Below are positions 43,644 to 52,000 of a stretch of DNA of 64,000 bases, one piece after another. Position 1 is the stretch's first letter; every line of letters starts with the position of its first letter. The DNA is from Burkholderia sp. SRS-46 (GTDB lineage Bacteria > Pseudomonadota > Gammaproteobacteria > Burkholderiales > Burkholderiaceae). The translations under genes were made by a program, and so were the position numbers. The stretch spans positions 310,001-374,000 of the forward strand of contig NZ_PTXL01000005.1 in assembly GCF_004343775.1 (NCBI RefSeq), read 5' to 3'. The notes below the pieces were generated by a model, which was not told where the DNA came from, searched no databases, and saw only the letters and a program-made list of their open reading frames with translations.

Positions 43644-44659
43644 ACGCACCCCGCTGGAACAAGCGGCCGCCCGGCTCGAACTGGGGCGACTTCGGCCCGG
43701 ACGACCAGAAAGGGCGGCTGAACTGGCTGACCCCGGAGAAGGTGCGGCAGGGCGTGGCCGAGGTGCGCGCCGGGCTGTCGTTCTCGCTGAGCCTGCCGCT
43801 CGACGTGCCGCGCGGCGGCGGGCTGAACGCGCGGCGCCGGCCGCCGGCGATCATGCCGGCGCTGCTCGGCGGCAAGCCGTACTTCGGCTATCGCGCCGAC
43901 GAACAGGTGGCGAACGCCACCGATGTGGTCTGCGACGATTCGTTCTGCATGCACTCGCAGTTCTCGACGCAGTGGGACGGCCTGTCGCACGTGGGCGGCC
44001 TGTTCGACGCGGACGACGACGGCGTGCCCGAGATCGTGTTCTACAACGGCTTCCGGATGGGCGAGCATCTGCGGGTGCCGCAGGAGGGCGACGCGACGGG
44101 CGGCGCGCGCGCGCTCGGCATCGAGGTGATGGCGCAGACGGGCGTGCAGGGGCGCGGCGTGCTGATCGACCTGCGGCGCCACTTCGGCGACGCGCGCACC
44201 AAGGTCGGCTTCGACCAGCTGATGCGCGTGATGGACGCGGACGACGTGCGGGTCGAGCGCGGCGACATCGTGTGCGTCCACACCGGCTTCGCCGACCTGC
44301 TGCTGCACGACGAAGGCGGCTCGCCCGAGACGGTCGGGAGCGCATGCGTGCTGGACAGCGGCGACGTGCGGCTGCTGCGCTGGATCGACGAATCGGGCCT
44401 CGCCGCGCTCGCGGCCGACAACCACGCGATCGAGGAGCGGCCGCACAACGCGCAGCCGCTCGCGCGGCCGGGCGCGTTGATGCCGCTGCACGAGCTGTGC
44501 CTGTTCAAGCTCGGCATCCACCTCGGCGAGCTGTGGCACCTGACGCCGCTCGCCGACTGGCTGCACGCGCACCGCCGAAACCGGTTCCTGCTGACCGCGC
44601 CGCCGCTGCACATCCGCGGCCTCGTCGGCGCGCCGGTGAACCCGGTCGCGACCGTTTAG
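43640..44659 (+). CDS. cyclase-family metal-dependent hydrolase, copy 1
   Basis: A 339-residue member of the 'cyclase' superfamily (kynurenine formamidase/polyketide-cyclase-like metal hydrolases). The metal-site block is SQFSTQWDGLSHVGGLFD, corresponding to HxxTxxDxxxH, with HTGFADLLL and ALAADNHAIEE downstream. It starts at TTG 43640 behind GGGAGGG, overlapping the PrpD stop as TTGA, so translation is coupled. It likely hydrolyses a lactone, amide or formyl group. A very similar second copy lies at 52001. The operon ends at the terminator 17 bases downstream. Confidence 0.85.
   Translation: MNAPRWNKRPPGSNWGDFGPDDQKGRLNWLTPEKVRQGVAEVRAGLSFSLSLPLDVPRGGGLNARRRPPAIMPALLGGKPYFGYRADEQVANATDVVCDDSFCMHSQFSTQWDGLSHVGGLFDADDDGVPEIVFYNGFRMGEHLRVPQEGDATGGARALGIEVMAQTGVQGRGVLIDLRRHFGDARTKVGFDQLMRVMDADDVRVERGDIVCVHTGFADLLLHDEGGSPETVGSACVLDSGDVRLLRWIDESGLAALAADNHAIEERPHNAQPLARPGALMPLHELCLFKLGIHLGELWHLTPLADWLHAHRRNRFLLTAPPLHIRGLVGAPVNPVATV
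43781..43929 (+). repeat. 149-bp near-identical block, copy 1 (in cyclase 1)
   Basis: This block of the first cyclase gene matches 52139-52287 in the second with a single base difference (GGC versus GAC codon), including third codon positions. Sequence on either side is clearly more diverged. Confidence 0.85.
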
Positions 44660-44957
44660 AACCTGTTTAAGCGCGCGGGCGGCGGTTGTGGCGGCCGCCG
44701 TCCGTCTTTTTTGCGCTGCAACCCGGTCGCACGATACGGAAATTCAATTTCGGATTGGCGCGATTATCGGAAAAATAAAGGCGTAGATCGCGATTCAATT
44801 TAAAAAACCATCCAATATCACCAGCTATAGAAAAATTATCCGCGCGTCAAGATTGGACTATTCTTGTGCATTGCACTAAATATCAGGGAAATTCTCTAGT
44901 TGCGTTAACGCGTAATTAGGGCTCGGTGATTAACCTGTTTAGTGGATGGTCACAATC
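44660..44957. other. AT-rich region upstream of the LysR gene
   Basis: After the terminator, about 240 bases are strikingly AT-rich for this genome. They contain a perfect GCGTTAACGC dyad (44902-44911) 47 bases before the LysR start. No gene. Probably promoter/operator DNA for the LysR gene and perhaps a binding platform for H-NS-like proteins (inference). Confidence 0.45.
44676..44712 (+). terminator. intrinsic terminator after the first catabolic module
   Basis: CGGGCGGCGG (44676-44685) pairs with CCGCCGTCCG (44695-44704), with one G-U pair, and is followed by TCTTTTTT. It lies 16 bases past the cyclase stop codon and ends the rightward operon. Confidence 0.85.
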
Positions 44958-45884
44958 ATGAATCTTCGATCGATCGACTTGAACCTGCTGGTGATACTCG
45001 ACGCGCTGCTGACGGAGAAGCAGGTCACGCGCGCCGGCCTGAAGATCGGGCTGACCCAGCCGGCCGTGAGCAATGCGCTGTCGCGCCTGCGCTACGTATT
45101 CAAGGACGAGATTCTCGCGCGCACCGCCGTCGGCATGGAATTGACGCCGCGCGCGCAGTCGCTCGTCATGCCGGTTCGGCAAATCATGCAACAAATCGAA
45201 GCATTATTTGAATCGGATTATCAATTCAATCCGTATACCTCGGAGCGTCATTTCACGGTCCGCATGTCGGATCTCACCGAATTGCTGATGCTGCCCTCGT
45301 TGCTGCGCATCATGCGGCTCACGGCCCCGCATATCGGCATGGACGTCGTGCACCTGAGCGCGGCCAAGACCGCCGACGCGCTCGAAGCGGGGCGGCTCGA
45401 CCTGGCGATCAGCGCGGGCCTCGAGCAGTCGGGCACGCTGTCGTCGCAAACGGTGTTTCACGACCGGCTCGTCTGCGTGCTGAGCCGCAGCCACCCGGAG
45501 GCGGAGCGGCCGCTGACGCTCGAGCGCTTCCTCGCGCTCGACTTCCTCAACGTGTCGATCAACCCGGTGGACCACAGCCTGATCGACAGCCTGCTCGCGA
45601 ACATGAACTTCACGCGGCGCATCGCGCTGAACGTGCCGCACTGGCTCGTCGTGCCGAACATGCTCGACGCGCTGCCGTACGCGGTGATCATGTCGGAGCG
45701 GCACGCGCTGAGCCTCGACGATGCGCGGCTCGTGATCCGCGAACTGCCGCTGCCGATGGAGCCCGTCACGTGGTCGCTGTACTGGCACCGCCGCTACGAC
45801 GCGAGCAACGCGCACGCGTGGCTGCGCAATTGCATCGCCGAGGTCGCGGCGGCGCTCGAGCACGACGTTCCGGTGGAGGCGTAG
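44958..45884 (+). CDS. LysR-family transcriptional regulator (NodD-like)
   Basis: A 308-residue LysR regulator of the NodD/LinR/NahR-like branch. The N-terminus is MNLRSIDLNLLVILDALL, the recognition region is LTQPAVSNALSRLR, and DEILARTAVGMELTPRAQSL is typical of that branch. The effector domain follows from about residue 90. It lies between the two catabolic modules, just after the terminator of the first and convergent with the Tat-PrpD gene (10 bases between stops). It may control the first module from this side, but no divergent target adjoins it. Start 44958 preferred; 44946 is possible. Confidence 0.9.
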   Translation: MNLRSIDLNLLVILDALLTEKQVTRAGLKIGLTQPAVSNALSRLRYVFKDEILARTAVGMELTPRAQSLVMPVRQIMQQIEALFESDYQFNPYTSERHFTVRMSDLTELLMLPSLLRIMRLTAPHIGMDVVHLSAAKTADALEAGRLDLAISAGLEQSGTLSSQTVFHDRLVCVLSRSHPEAERPLTLERFLALDFLNVSINPVDHSLIDSLLANMNFTRRIALNVPHWLVVPNMLDALPYAVIMSERHALSLDDARLVIRELPLPMEPVTWSLYWHRRYDASNAHAWLRNCIAEVAAALEHDVPVEA

Positions 45885-45894
45885 CACGCGCCGC

Positions 45895-47379
45895 TCAGCC
45901 CACCACCAGCAGCGGCGGCAGCGTCGCAACGTCGGGCTGCGCGTCGAGCCGCCACAGGTAGTCGAGCGCCGCGCGCGTCTGCGCGTCGCGCCAGTGCCGC
46001 CGGCAGTTCTTCGCGAACTTCGCTTCGTAGTCGTCGCGCCGCATCGGCCGGGTCGGCGAGCCGGGCAGGTCGTCCACCTGCTTCGTGAAGGTCGCGCCGT
46101 CGTCGCACACGACCGTCACCCGGTTCGGCGCCTGCGCCGGATAGCGGGCGGTCAGCGCCGGGTCCGCGCGCACCGTCACCTTGTCGATCAGCGCGCGCAG
46201 CGCCGGGTCGCGCAGCGCGGCGCTCGCATAGCTCTCGGTCGTGATGTCGCCGTCGAGCATCGCGCGCGCGACGATGTACGGCAGGCTGTGATCGGCGGTC
46301 TCGTGAGTCGACGGCGCCCACTTTTCCCGATCGCGGCCGGCCGTCACGTAGCCGACCTCGGTCGTGTGGATCTCGATGCTGCGGATGCGGCGCAGGTCGC
46401 CGACCTGCGCCGCGACGTCGAGCGCTGCCGGGATCGCCGTCTGCGTGAGCCCTTGCGCCGGGTAGAACTTCACGAAGCACTTGCCGATCCGGAACGCGCC
46501 GCCGCGCCCGCCGAATTCGCGCGTGTCCACCGCGAACGGCCCGGACACCTGCGGGAAGAACCCGGCCATCCCTTCGAAGATCGGCGACGGGCCGGTGAGT
46601 CCGGCGCGCGCGAGCTGCGTCGAGAACACCGCGTTGCGCGCGGCGTCCGCATCGGCGAGCGCCTTCCAGTTCGACAGCTCCTGCACGCGCGTCTGGTTCA
46701 GCGCGAGGTGGCTGTTGATCGACAGGCTGATCGCCTGCACCAGCTGCGGCGTGGGCAGGCGCATCAGCTTGCCGGCGGCGAGCGCGACGGCCGGCAGGCT
46801 GTAGCACGTGTGATCCCAGCCGCGCGGGCTGATCGCGGCGGCGTCCATCAGCCGGCACGCGATCTCGTACGCGATCGCGATCGACAGGATCAGGTCGCGG
46901 CCGCTCGCGTGTTGCGCTTCCGCGACGGCGAGGCACGCGGACATGTTGTCGCTCGGGTGGCCGGTTTCCTTGCCGGCGTATGCGTCGTTGAAATCGAAGT
47001 AGCGCAGCGCGGTGCCGGTCGCGAACGCCGCGAGATCGGGGCTCGTGCGCTGCGCGGTGCCGATCACCGTCGCGGCGCCGCCGGGCGAGCCGAGCGCCGC
47101 GGCGCGCGCGATGCGTACCGGCCGTTCGTCGTGCGCGGCGATCGCGCAGCCGAGCGCGTCGATCAGGTGCGCCTTGACCGTCTCGACCGTGGCGGCGTCG
47201 AGGTCGGCGTACTGCAGCCCGGCCGCATAGTCGGCGAGCTGTTGCGCGAGGTCGGGGCGGCCGGCGCTGCGCGGGTCGGCACCGGGGCCGGCCGCGGGCG
47301 GCGAACCGGCCCGGGCGCGGGCGAATGGCAGCGCGAGCGCGGCGCCGGACAGCGAGGAAAGGAAGTGGCGGCGATTCAT
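45895..47379 (-). CDS. MmgE/PrpD-family protein with Tat-like signal
   Basis: A 494-residue MmgE/PrpD protein preceded by an export-type N-terminus, MNRRHFLSSLSGAALALPFA. It has the RRxFL twin-arginine core, a hydrophobic stretch and an Ala-rich end. The PrpD domain starts near residue 43 (LAQQLADYAAGLQYADL) and keeps RYFDFNDAYAGKETGHPSDN, the substrate-site block, and KFYPAQGLTQT. Ordinary family members are cytosolic, so a periplasmic member is unusual. It is the last gene of a leftward set (lyase, porin, PrpD), 46 bases after the porin. Confidence 0.85.
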   Translation of the reverse strand: MNRRHFLSSLSGAALALPFARARAGSPPAAGPGADPRSAGRPDLAQQLADYAAGLQYADLDAATVETVKAHLIDALGCAIAAHDERPVRIARAAALGSPGGAATVIGTAQRTSPDLAAFATGTALRYFDFNDAYAGKETGHPSDNMSACLAVAEAQHASGRDLILSIAIAYEIACRLMDAAAISPRGWDHTCYSLPAVALAAGKLMRLPTPQLVQAISLSINSHLALNQTRVQELSNWKALADADAARNAVFSTQLARAGLTGPSPIFEGMAGFFPQVSGPFAVDTREFGGRGGAFRIGKCFVKFYPAQGLTQTAIPAALDVAAQVGDLRRIRSIEIHTTEVGYVTAGRDREKWAPSTHETADHSLPYIVARAMLDGDITTESYASAALRDPALRALIDKVTVRADPALTARYPAQAPNRVTVVCDDGATFTKQVDDLPGSPTRPMRRDDYEAKFAKNCRRHWRDAQTRAALDYLWRLDAQPDVATLPPLLVVG

Positions 47380-47425
47380 GTTTGACGACTCCGAAGGTTC
47401 CAGAAGCGGGGGGCGGGCGGCGGGC

Positions 47426-48508
47426 TCAGAACGCCTTGCGCAGGCCGAGCGCGACGCCCACGCTGCTCGCGCGGCCGGCGGCGAGCGTGTAGTGCAGGAA
47501 GTTGTAGTTGTAGTTGTCGAAATCGAGCGCGGCGCGGCGTACGTAGCCGCCCGCGAGGTACAGCGTCGTGGTTTTCGACACGAAGTAGTTCAGCTGCAGC
47601 GTCACCTGCTGCGGGTTGGCCGGGCGCGGCGCGGGCGACTGCGCGTTCGCGGGGTTCTGCGCGCGGATGTCCTCGTAGTAGAACGCGCCGATCGCCTGCA
47701 GGAAGTCGGTGATGCTGTAGCGCACGCCGGCCCACCAGAACGTGTAGCGCGTGACCACCGACGGCGTGTTCACGCCGCTCTGGCCGCGCACGACGCCGGC
47801 CATCAGCTGCGTGCGGTCGAGATACACGATCGTGGATGCGGCGTAGCGGCGGAAATGCGCGAAGCCACCGGGCTGCGGCGTGTGGACGTCGTCGAACGCG
47901 GCGGCGAACGACACCGCGCCGCCCGCATAGTCGAAGCCGGCGCCGTACGCGGCGTTCGACTGGAACGCGCCCGGCGTGCCGCCGAACGCGAAGTGCGTTT
48001 CGAGCGTCAGCGCGCCGAGCTTCGCGAGGTACTTGACGACGTTGTTCTCGCGGAAATTCACGCCGACGACCGCGCCGGCCGGCTCGTACAGCGTCGAATA
48101 CGCGCCGGTCGGCGAGTAGCGCTCCATGATGTCGAACAGCGTCGAGTACTGGCGGCCGAGCCGCAGCGCGCCCCAGCGTTCGTGCTGCAGCGCGACCCAC
48201 GCGGAGCGGTCGAAGCCGCCGCCGCCGGTGGCCGAGCCGTTGTTCAGGTTGAAGCCGCTTTCTAGCCGGAACGCCGCCTGCCAGCCGCCGCCGAGATCCT
48301 CGACGCCCTTCAGGCCCCAGCGCGAGCCGCTCTTGCCGCCCGACGCCATGCGCACCTGCGACGCCGACGACTTGTCGCCGGGCGCGGCCTGGTGCGTGAG
48401 GAATTCCGTGTAGATGTCGGCGATGCCGTACAGCGTCACGCTGCTTTGCGCGCAGGCGCCGGCCGATACGAGGCCCAGTCCGCACAATGCGGACAGCCGC
48501 TTGCCCAT
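47426..48508 (-). CDS. Gram-negative outer-membrane porin
   Basis: A 360-residue trimeric-type porin. A signal peptide (LCGLGLVSAGACA) is followed by QSSVTLYGIADIYTEF, SRWGLKGVEDLGGGW and the aromatic C-terminus GLRKAF. It is embedded in the leftward branch of the second catabolic module, between the CoA lyase and the Tat-PrpD genes. A substrate-uptake role is likely by context. Confidence 0.9.
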   Translation of the reverse strand: MGKRLSALCGLGLVSAGACAQSSVTLYGIADIYTEFLTHQAAPGDKSSASQVRMASGGKSGSRWGLKGVEDLGGGWQAAFRLESGFNLNNGSATGGGGFDRSAWVALQHERWGALRLGRQYSTLFDIMERYSPTGAYSTLYEPAGAVVGVNFRENNVVKYLAKLGALTLETHFAFGGTPGAFQSNAAYGAGFDYAGGAVSFAAAFDDVHTPQPGGFAHFRRYAASTIVYLDRTQLMAGVVRGQSGVNTPSVVTRYTFWWAGVRYSITDFLQAIGAFYYEDIRAQNPANAQSPAPRPANPQQVTLQLNYFVSKTTTLYLAGGYVRRAALDFDNYNYNFLHYTLAAGRASSVGVALGLRKAF

Positions 48509-48688
48509 GGGTCGTCTCCTTTGGGGTGGTTTTTTTGATGGATGCGCCGTGCCGGTCGGGCGGCACGGCGGTGCTGCGGGGGCGCCGCTATCCGGGCCGG
48601 GCGGCGAACGATCGGCCCGGCGCGCGGTGGCGCGAACGAAGCGGGGCGGCGTGGCGGGCGGCGCGCATCGCGGCGGAATCGCGTCGGG

Positions 48689-49579
48689 TCAGCGCACGCG
48701 CGCCTGCACGGCCGCGTGGCGCGCGAGCACGCGCTTGGCGCGTGCGACGCCCGGCGCGTCGACCATCCGGCCGTCGACGCGCAGCGCGCCGCGTCCGGTG
48801 TCGCGCGCGTCGTCGTACGCGGCCAGCACCGCGCGCGCGTCGCGCACCGCGTCGTCGTCGGGCCGGAATGCGCGGTTCAGCGCATCGACCTGCAGCGGGT
48901 GGACGCAGGTCGCGCCCGCATAGCCGAGTTCCGCCGACGCGCGCGCGATGCGCTCGAACGCGTCGAGGTCGCGCAGCTCGTCGAGGCCGCCGATCAGGCC
49001 GAGCGGCAGGATGCCGGCGGCCCGTGCGGCGATGATCAGCAATTGCTTCGGCACGCGCAGCACGTCGGCGCCGGCGCCGCTCTCGCAATGCAGCGCGAAG
49101 TCGCCGCCGCCGAGCATCATCGCGACGACGCGCGGCGACGCCCGCGCGATCCGGTCCATCGCCTGGAACGCCTGCGGCGTCTCGACGATCGCGACGATCC
49201 GCGTGCCGCCGGGCGCCGCGCCGGTGTCCTGCTCGAGCGTGCCCAGCAGCTCGTCGATCGCCTCGACGTGCGAGCCGCCGCGCACCTTCGGCAGCACGAC
49301 GCCATGCGCGCCGGCCCGCACGGCCGCGCGCAGGTCCGGCACCAGCAGGTCGAGCGGGCCGTTCGCGCGCACCAGCACGTCGCGGCCGGCGGCGCGCAGC
49401 ATCGGCACCGCGCCGGCGAGCGCATCGCGGGCCGCCAGCTTGCCCGCGGGCGGCACACTGTCCTCGAGATCGAGGATCAGCGCATCGGCGCCGCTGGCGG
49501 CCGCTTTCGCGACGAAACGGGGGACGTGGGCGGGCACGTAGAGCAGTGAGCGCCAGACGGGTTGCGGCGACGAATTCAT
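48689..49579 (-). CDS. HpcH/CitE-type CoA-ester lyase
   Basis: A 296-residue HpcH/HpaI-CitE family protein. It shows RSLLYVPAHVPRFVAKAA at the N-terminus, LILDLEDSVPPAGKLAAR (metal-site region), VRANGPLD, IVAIVETPQAFQAMDRI, and the C-terminal YAGATCVHPLQVDALNRAF. It probably cleaves or forms a malyl/citramalyl-type CoA ester. The paralogue in the first module is diverged. Homology starts at 49579. The promoter region upstream carries one of two identical-pattern operators shared with the IclR gene. Confidence 0.85.
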   Translation of the reverse strand: MNSSPQPVWRSLLYVPAHVPRFVAKAAASGADALILDLEDSVPPAGKLAARDALAGAVPMLRAAGRDVLVRANGPLDLLVPDLRAAVRAGAHGVVLPKVRGGSHVEAIDELLGTLEQDTGAAPGGTRIVAIVETPQAFQAMDRIARASPRVVAMMLGGGDFALHCESGAGADVLRVPKQLLIIAARAAGILPLGLIGGLDELRDLDAFERIARASAELGYAGATCVHPLQVDALNRAFRPDDDAVRDARAVLAAYDDARDTGRGALRVDGRMVDAPGVARAKRVLARHAAVQARVR

Positions 49580-49591
49580 CGTTGTTCTCGT

Positions 49592-49614
49592 AAAATGAAA
49601 GTCACTTTCATTTT
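49592..49614 (-). promoter_or_regulatory. palindromic operator at the CoA-lyase promoter
   Basis: AAAATGAAAG and its exact complement CTTTCATTTT around a TCA centre. On the leftward strand a -35 (TTGACG, 49634-49639) and an A/T-rich -10 (AAAAAT, 49610-49615), 18 bases apart, place the -10 over the operator edge. Same core, AATGAAAG-N3-CTTTCATT, as the site at 49735-49753. Candidate IclR-family binding site that would block transcription when occupied. Confidence 0.7.
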
Positions 49615-49709
49615 TGTGACGGATGACCCCATTCGTCAAGATTATCGTTAACGCCTAGTTTCAAAGGGTGTTGAAAGAAGATGACGCGCCGAAGCGGATC
49701 GAATTCATG

Positions 49710-49737
49710 TTGATGTCATCGAGGTTCTGCGTATAAT
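49710..49737 (+). promoter_or_regulatory. promoter of the IclR-CoA-transferase-cyclase-MFS set
   Basis: TTGATG (49710-49715), a 16-base spacer, and a perfect TATAAT (49732-49737). The operator at 49735-49753 covers the -10 end and the expected start site (about 49744). Confidence 0.75.
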
Positions 49738-49753
49738 GAAAGTGACTTTCATT
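49735..49753 (+). promoter_or_regulatory. palindromic operator at the IclR-gene promoter
   Basis: AATGAAAG-TGA-CTTTCATT, the twin of the dyad at 49592-49614. The two centres are 141 bases apart. It overlaps the -10 and start site of the rightward promoter, so it is consistent with autorepression by the IclR protein. Confidence 0.75.
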
Positions 49754-49812
49754 TTTCAAGATGCTGGCCGGCGTCTCTCGGGAGGGGCGGCACGGCATCG
49801 TCAGAGGTGCAC

Positions 49813-50577
49813 ATGAGCAAGGTGGAGACAGGCAATCCGGCGGAAGGCGGCGTGGCCGCGGTCAATCGCGCGCTGACGGCGCTGCTCGCGTTCGGCAGCG
49901 CGCCGGGCGGGCTGATGCTCGCGCAGGTGAGCGAGGAGACGGGGCTCAACATGAGCACGCTGCTGCGGATGTTCGAGTCGCTCGAGCAGTTCCGCTTCAT
50001 CAAGCGGCTGCCCGACGGGCGCTACGTGCTGGGGCCGGCGGTGTTTCAGCTCGGCATGATGTATCGCGAGTCGTTCCAGCTGCGCGAATACGTGATGCCG
50101 ATCCTGTCGACGCTGTCGGCGGACACCGGCGAGACGGCCGCGTTCTACGTGCGCGAGGGCGACCAGCGCGTGTGCCTGTTCCGTATCCAGGCGCAGCGTT
50201 CGGTGCGCACGCACCTGCGCGAGGGCGACCGCTTTCCGCTCGAGGTCGGCGCGGCCGGGCGCGTGCTGCTCGCGTTCACGGGCACGCGCGGCGGCGATTA
50301 CGAGAAGACGGCCGAGCAGGGCTACGCGGTGTCGATCGCCGAGCGCGACCCGGAGAGCGCGGCGATCGCGTGCCCGGCATTCGGCGTCGGGCGCGTGCTG
50401 AGCGGCGCGATCTCGCTCGGCGTGCCGCGCTACCGCTTCAACAAGAAGGTGCTGGCCGACTACCTGCCGCGTGTGCAGGCGGCGGCCGCCGAGCTGACTC
50501 ACGCGCTGGGCGGCGACCTGCCGGCCGCCGGCGGCGCGTTCCGCGCGGCCGACCAGCTCGGCGCACTGCTCGAGTAG
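49813..50577 (+). CDS. IclR-family transcriptional regulator
   Basis: A 254-residue IclR regulator. The N-terminal winged helix covers about 12-75 (AVNRALTALLAF, EETGLNMSTLLRMFESLEQ), a linker helix follows, and the GAF-like effector domain (about 85-250) includes GEAAFYVR-type (GETAAFYVREGDQ) and AAGRVLLAF blocks. ATG 49813 is used because AGAGG precedes it; a GTG at 49807 is an alternative. It sits between the two arms of the second catabolic module and very likely governs both through the paired operators. Confidence 0.9.
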   Translation: MSKVETGNPAEGGVAAVNRALTALLAFGSAPGGLMLAQVSEETGLNMSTLLRMFESLEQFRFIKRLPDGRYVLGPAVFQLGMMYRESFQLREYVMPILSTLSADTGETAAFYVREGDQRVCLFRIQAQRSVRTHLREGDRFPLEVGAAGRVLLAFTGTRGGDYEKTAEQGYAVSIAERDPESAAIACPAFGVGRVLSGAISLGVPRYRFNKKVLADYLPRVQAAAAELTHALGGDLPAAGGAFRAADQLGALLE

Positions 50578-50639
50578 CGCCGGCGCGCGGCGCGCGCACT
50601 CCGCCACGAACGACACACCCACACCAACCAGGAGACACC

Positions 50640-51920
50640 ATGTTCGTTCCCGACACGCAGGCCGCCGACGCGGCCGGCGCGCGCCGTCGCGCGCCCACCG
50701 GCCCGATCCATCCGAAATCGTTCGACGCCGGCGCGCGCGGGCCGCTGGCCGGCGTGCGCGTCGTCGACCTGTCGCGCCTGATGGCGGGCAACATGCTGAG
50801 CGTGCAGCTCGCCGATTTCGGCGCGGATGTCGTGAAGGTCGAAAGCGAGCGCGGCGACACGCTGCGCGCGGTCGGTGCGGGCGGGGTCAGCACCAACTGG
50901 AAGGTGTACGGGCGCAACAAGCGCAGCGTGTGCGTCGACCTGCGCGCGCCGGAGGGCATCGACATCGTGCGCCAGCTGGTGCGCGACGCGGACGTGTTCG
51001 TCGAGAGCTTCAAGCCGGGCGTCGCCGAAAAGATGGGGCTCGGCCCCGACGCGCTGCTCGCGATCCGTCCGCAACTCGTGATCGCGCGGATCTCCGGCTG
51101 GGGGCAGACCGGGCCGTTCCGCCACAAGCCGGGCTTCGGCACGCTCGCGGAAGGGTATGCGGGCTTCGCGGCGATCAACGGCTTCGCCGACCGCGAGCCC
51201 GTGCTGCCGCCGATGTTCCTCGGCGACATGACGGCCGGGCTGTCCGGCGCGATCGCGGTGCTGGTCGCGCTGCATGCGCGCGACGCGCACGGCGCGGCGG
51301 GGCAGGTGATCGACGTGTCGCTGTTCGAGCCGCTGCTGTCGATCCTCGGGCCGGCCGCGGCGAACTACGCGCTCACCGGCCAGGTGAAGGCGCGCACCGG
51401 CAGCCGCTCGTCGAACACCGCGCCGCGCAACGCGTATCGCACTCGCGACGGCAAGTGGCTGTGCCTGTCGAGCTCGACGCAGGCGATGGCCGAGCGGCTG
51501 TTCCGCGCGATCGGCCGCGCGGACCTGATCGACGATCGGCGCTACGCGACCAACGTGCAGCGCGTGCAGCACGCGGAAGCGCTCGACGCGATCGTCGGCG
51601 CGTTCATCGGCGCGCGTGATCTCGACGTCAATCTTGCCTTCTTCGAAGAAGCTGGCGTAACGGCCGGGCCGATCCAGGACATCGCGCAAATCGTTTCGGA
51701 TCACTATGTGATCGAACGCGAGGCGCTGGTCGAGCTGCCCGACGACGACGTCGGCAGCCTGCCGATGCACAACATCACGCCACGCCTGTCGGGCACGCCC
51801 GGCACGTTCCGCCGGCCCGCGCCCACGCTCGGCGAGAGCAATCGCGAGATCCTGCTGCCGCTGCTCGGCGAACAGGAATACGAGCGGCTCGCCGGGCTCG
51901 GCGTGATCCGCTCGCGATAG
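50640..51920 (+). CDS. CaiB/BaiF-family (class III) CoA-transferase
   Basis: A 426-residue class III CoA-transferase, second in the window. It has GVRVVDLSRLMAGNMLSVQLADFGAD and VVKVESERGD at the N-terminus, GFGTLAEGYAGFAAINGF in the catalytic region, and SSNTAPRNAYRTRDGKW in the C-terminal part. It is only moderately like the first module's copy, so the modules are not a simple recent duplication. A leader of 62 bases with GGAGACACC precedes it after the IclR gene. Confidence 0.9.
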   Translation: MFVPDTQAADAAGARRRAPTGPIHPKSFDAGARGPLAGVRVVDLSRLMAGNMLSVQLADFGADVVKVESERGDTLRAVGAGGVSTNWKVYGRNKRSVCVDLRAPEGIDIVRQLVRDADVFVESFKPGVAEKMGLGPDALLAIRPQLVIARISGWGQTGPFRHKPGFGTLAEGYAGFAAINGFADREPVLPPMFLGDMTAGLSGAIAVLVALHARDAHGAAGQVIDVSLFEPLLSILGPAAANYALTGQVKARTGSRSSNTAPRNAYRTRDGKWLCLSSSTQAMAERLFRAIGRADLIDDRRYATNVQRVQHAEALDAIVGAFIGARDLDVNLAFFEEAGVTAGPIQDIAQIVSDHYVIEREALVELPDDDVGSLPMHNITPRLSGTPGTFRRPAPTLGESNREILLPLLGEQEYERLAGLGVIRSR

Positions 51921-52000
51921 GCGCGGCGGCGCGACCCGGCCGCAACCGACGGCCACGCGCGCCGGCCCGCACGCATTGGACATTGCATGGAGGAGACACC

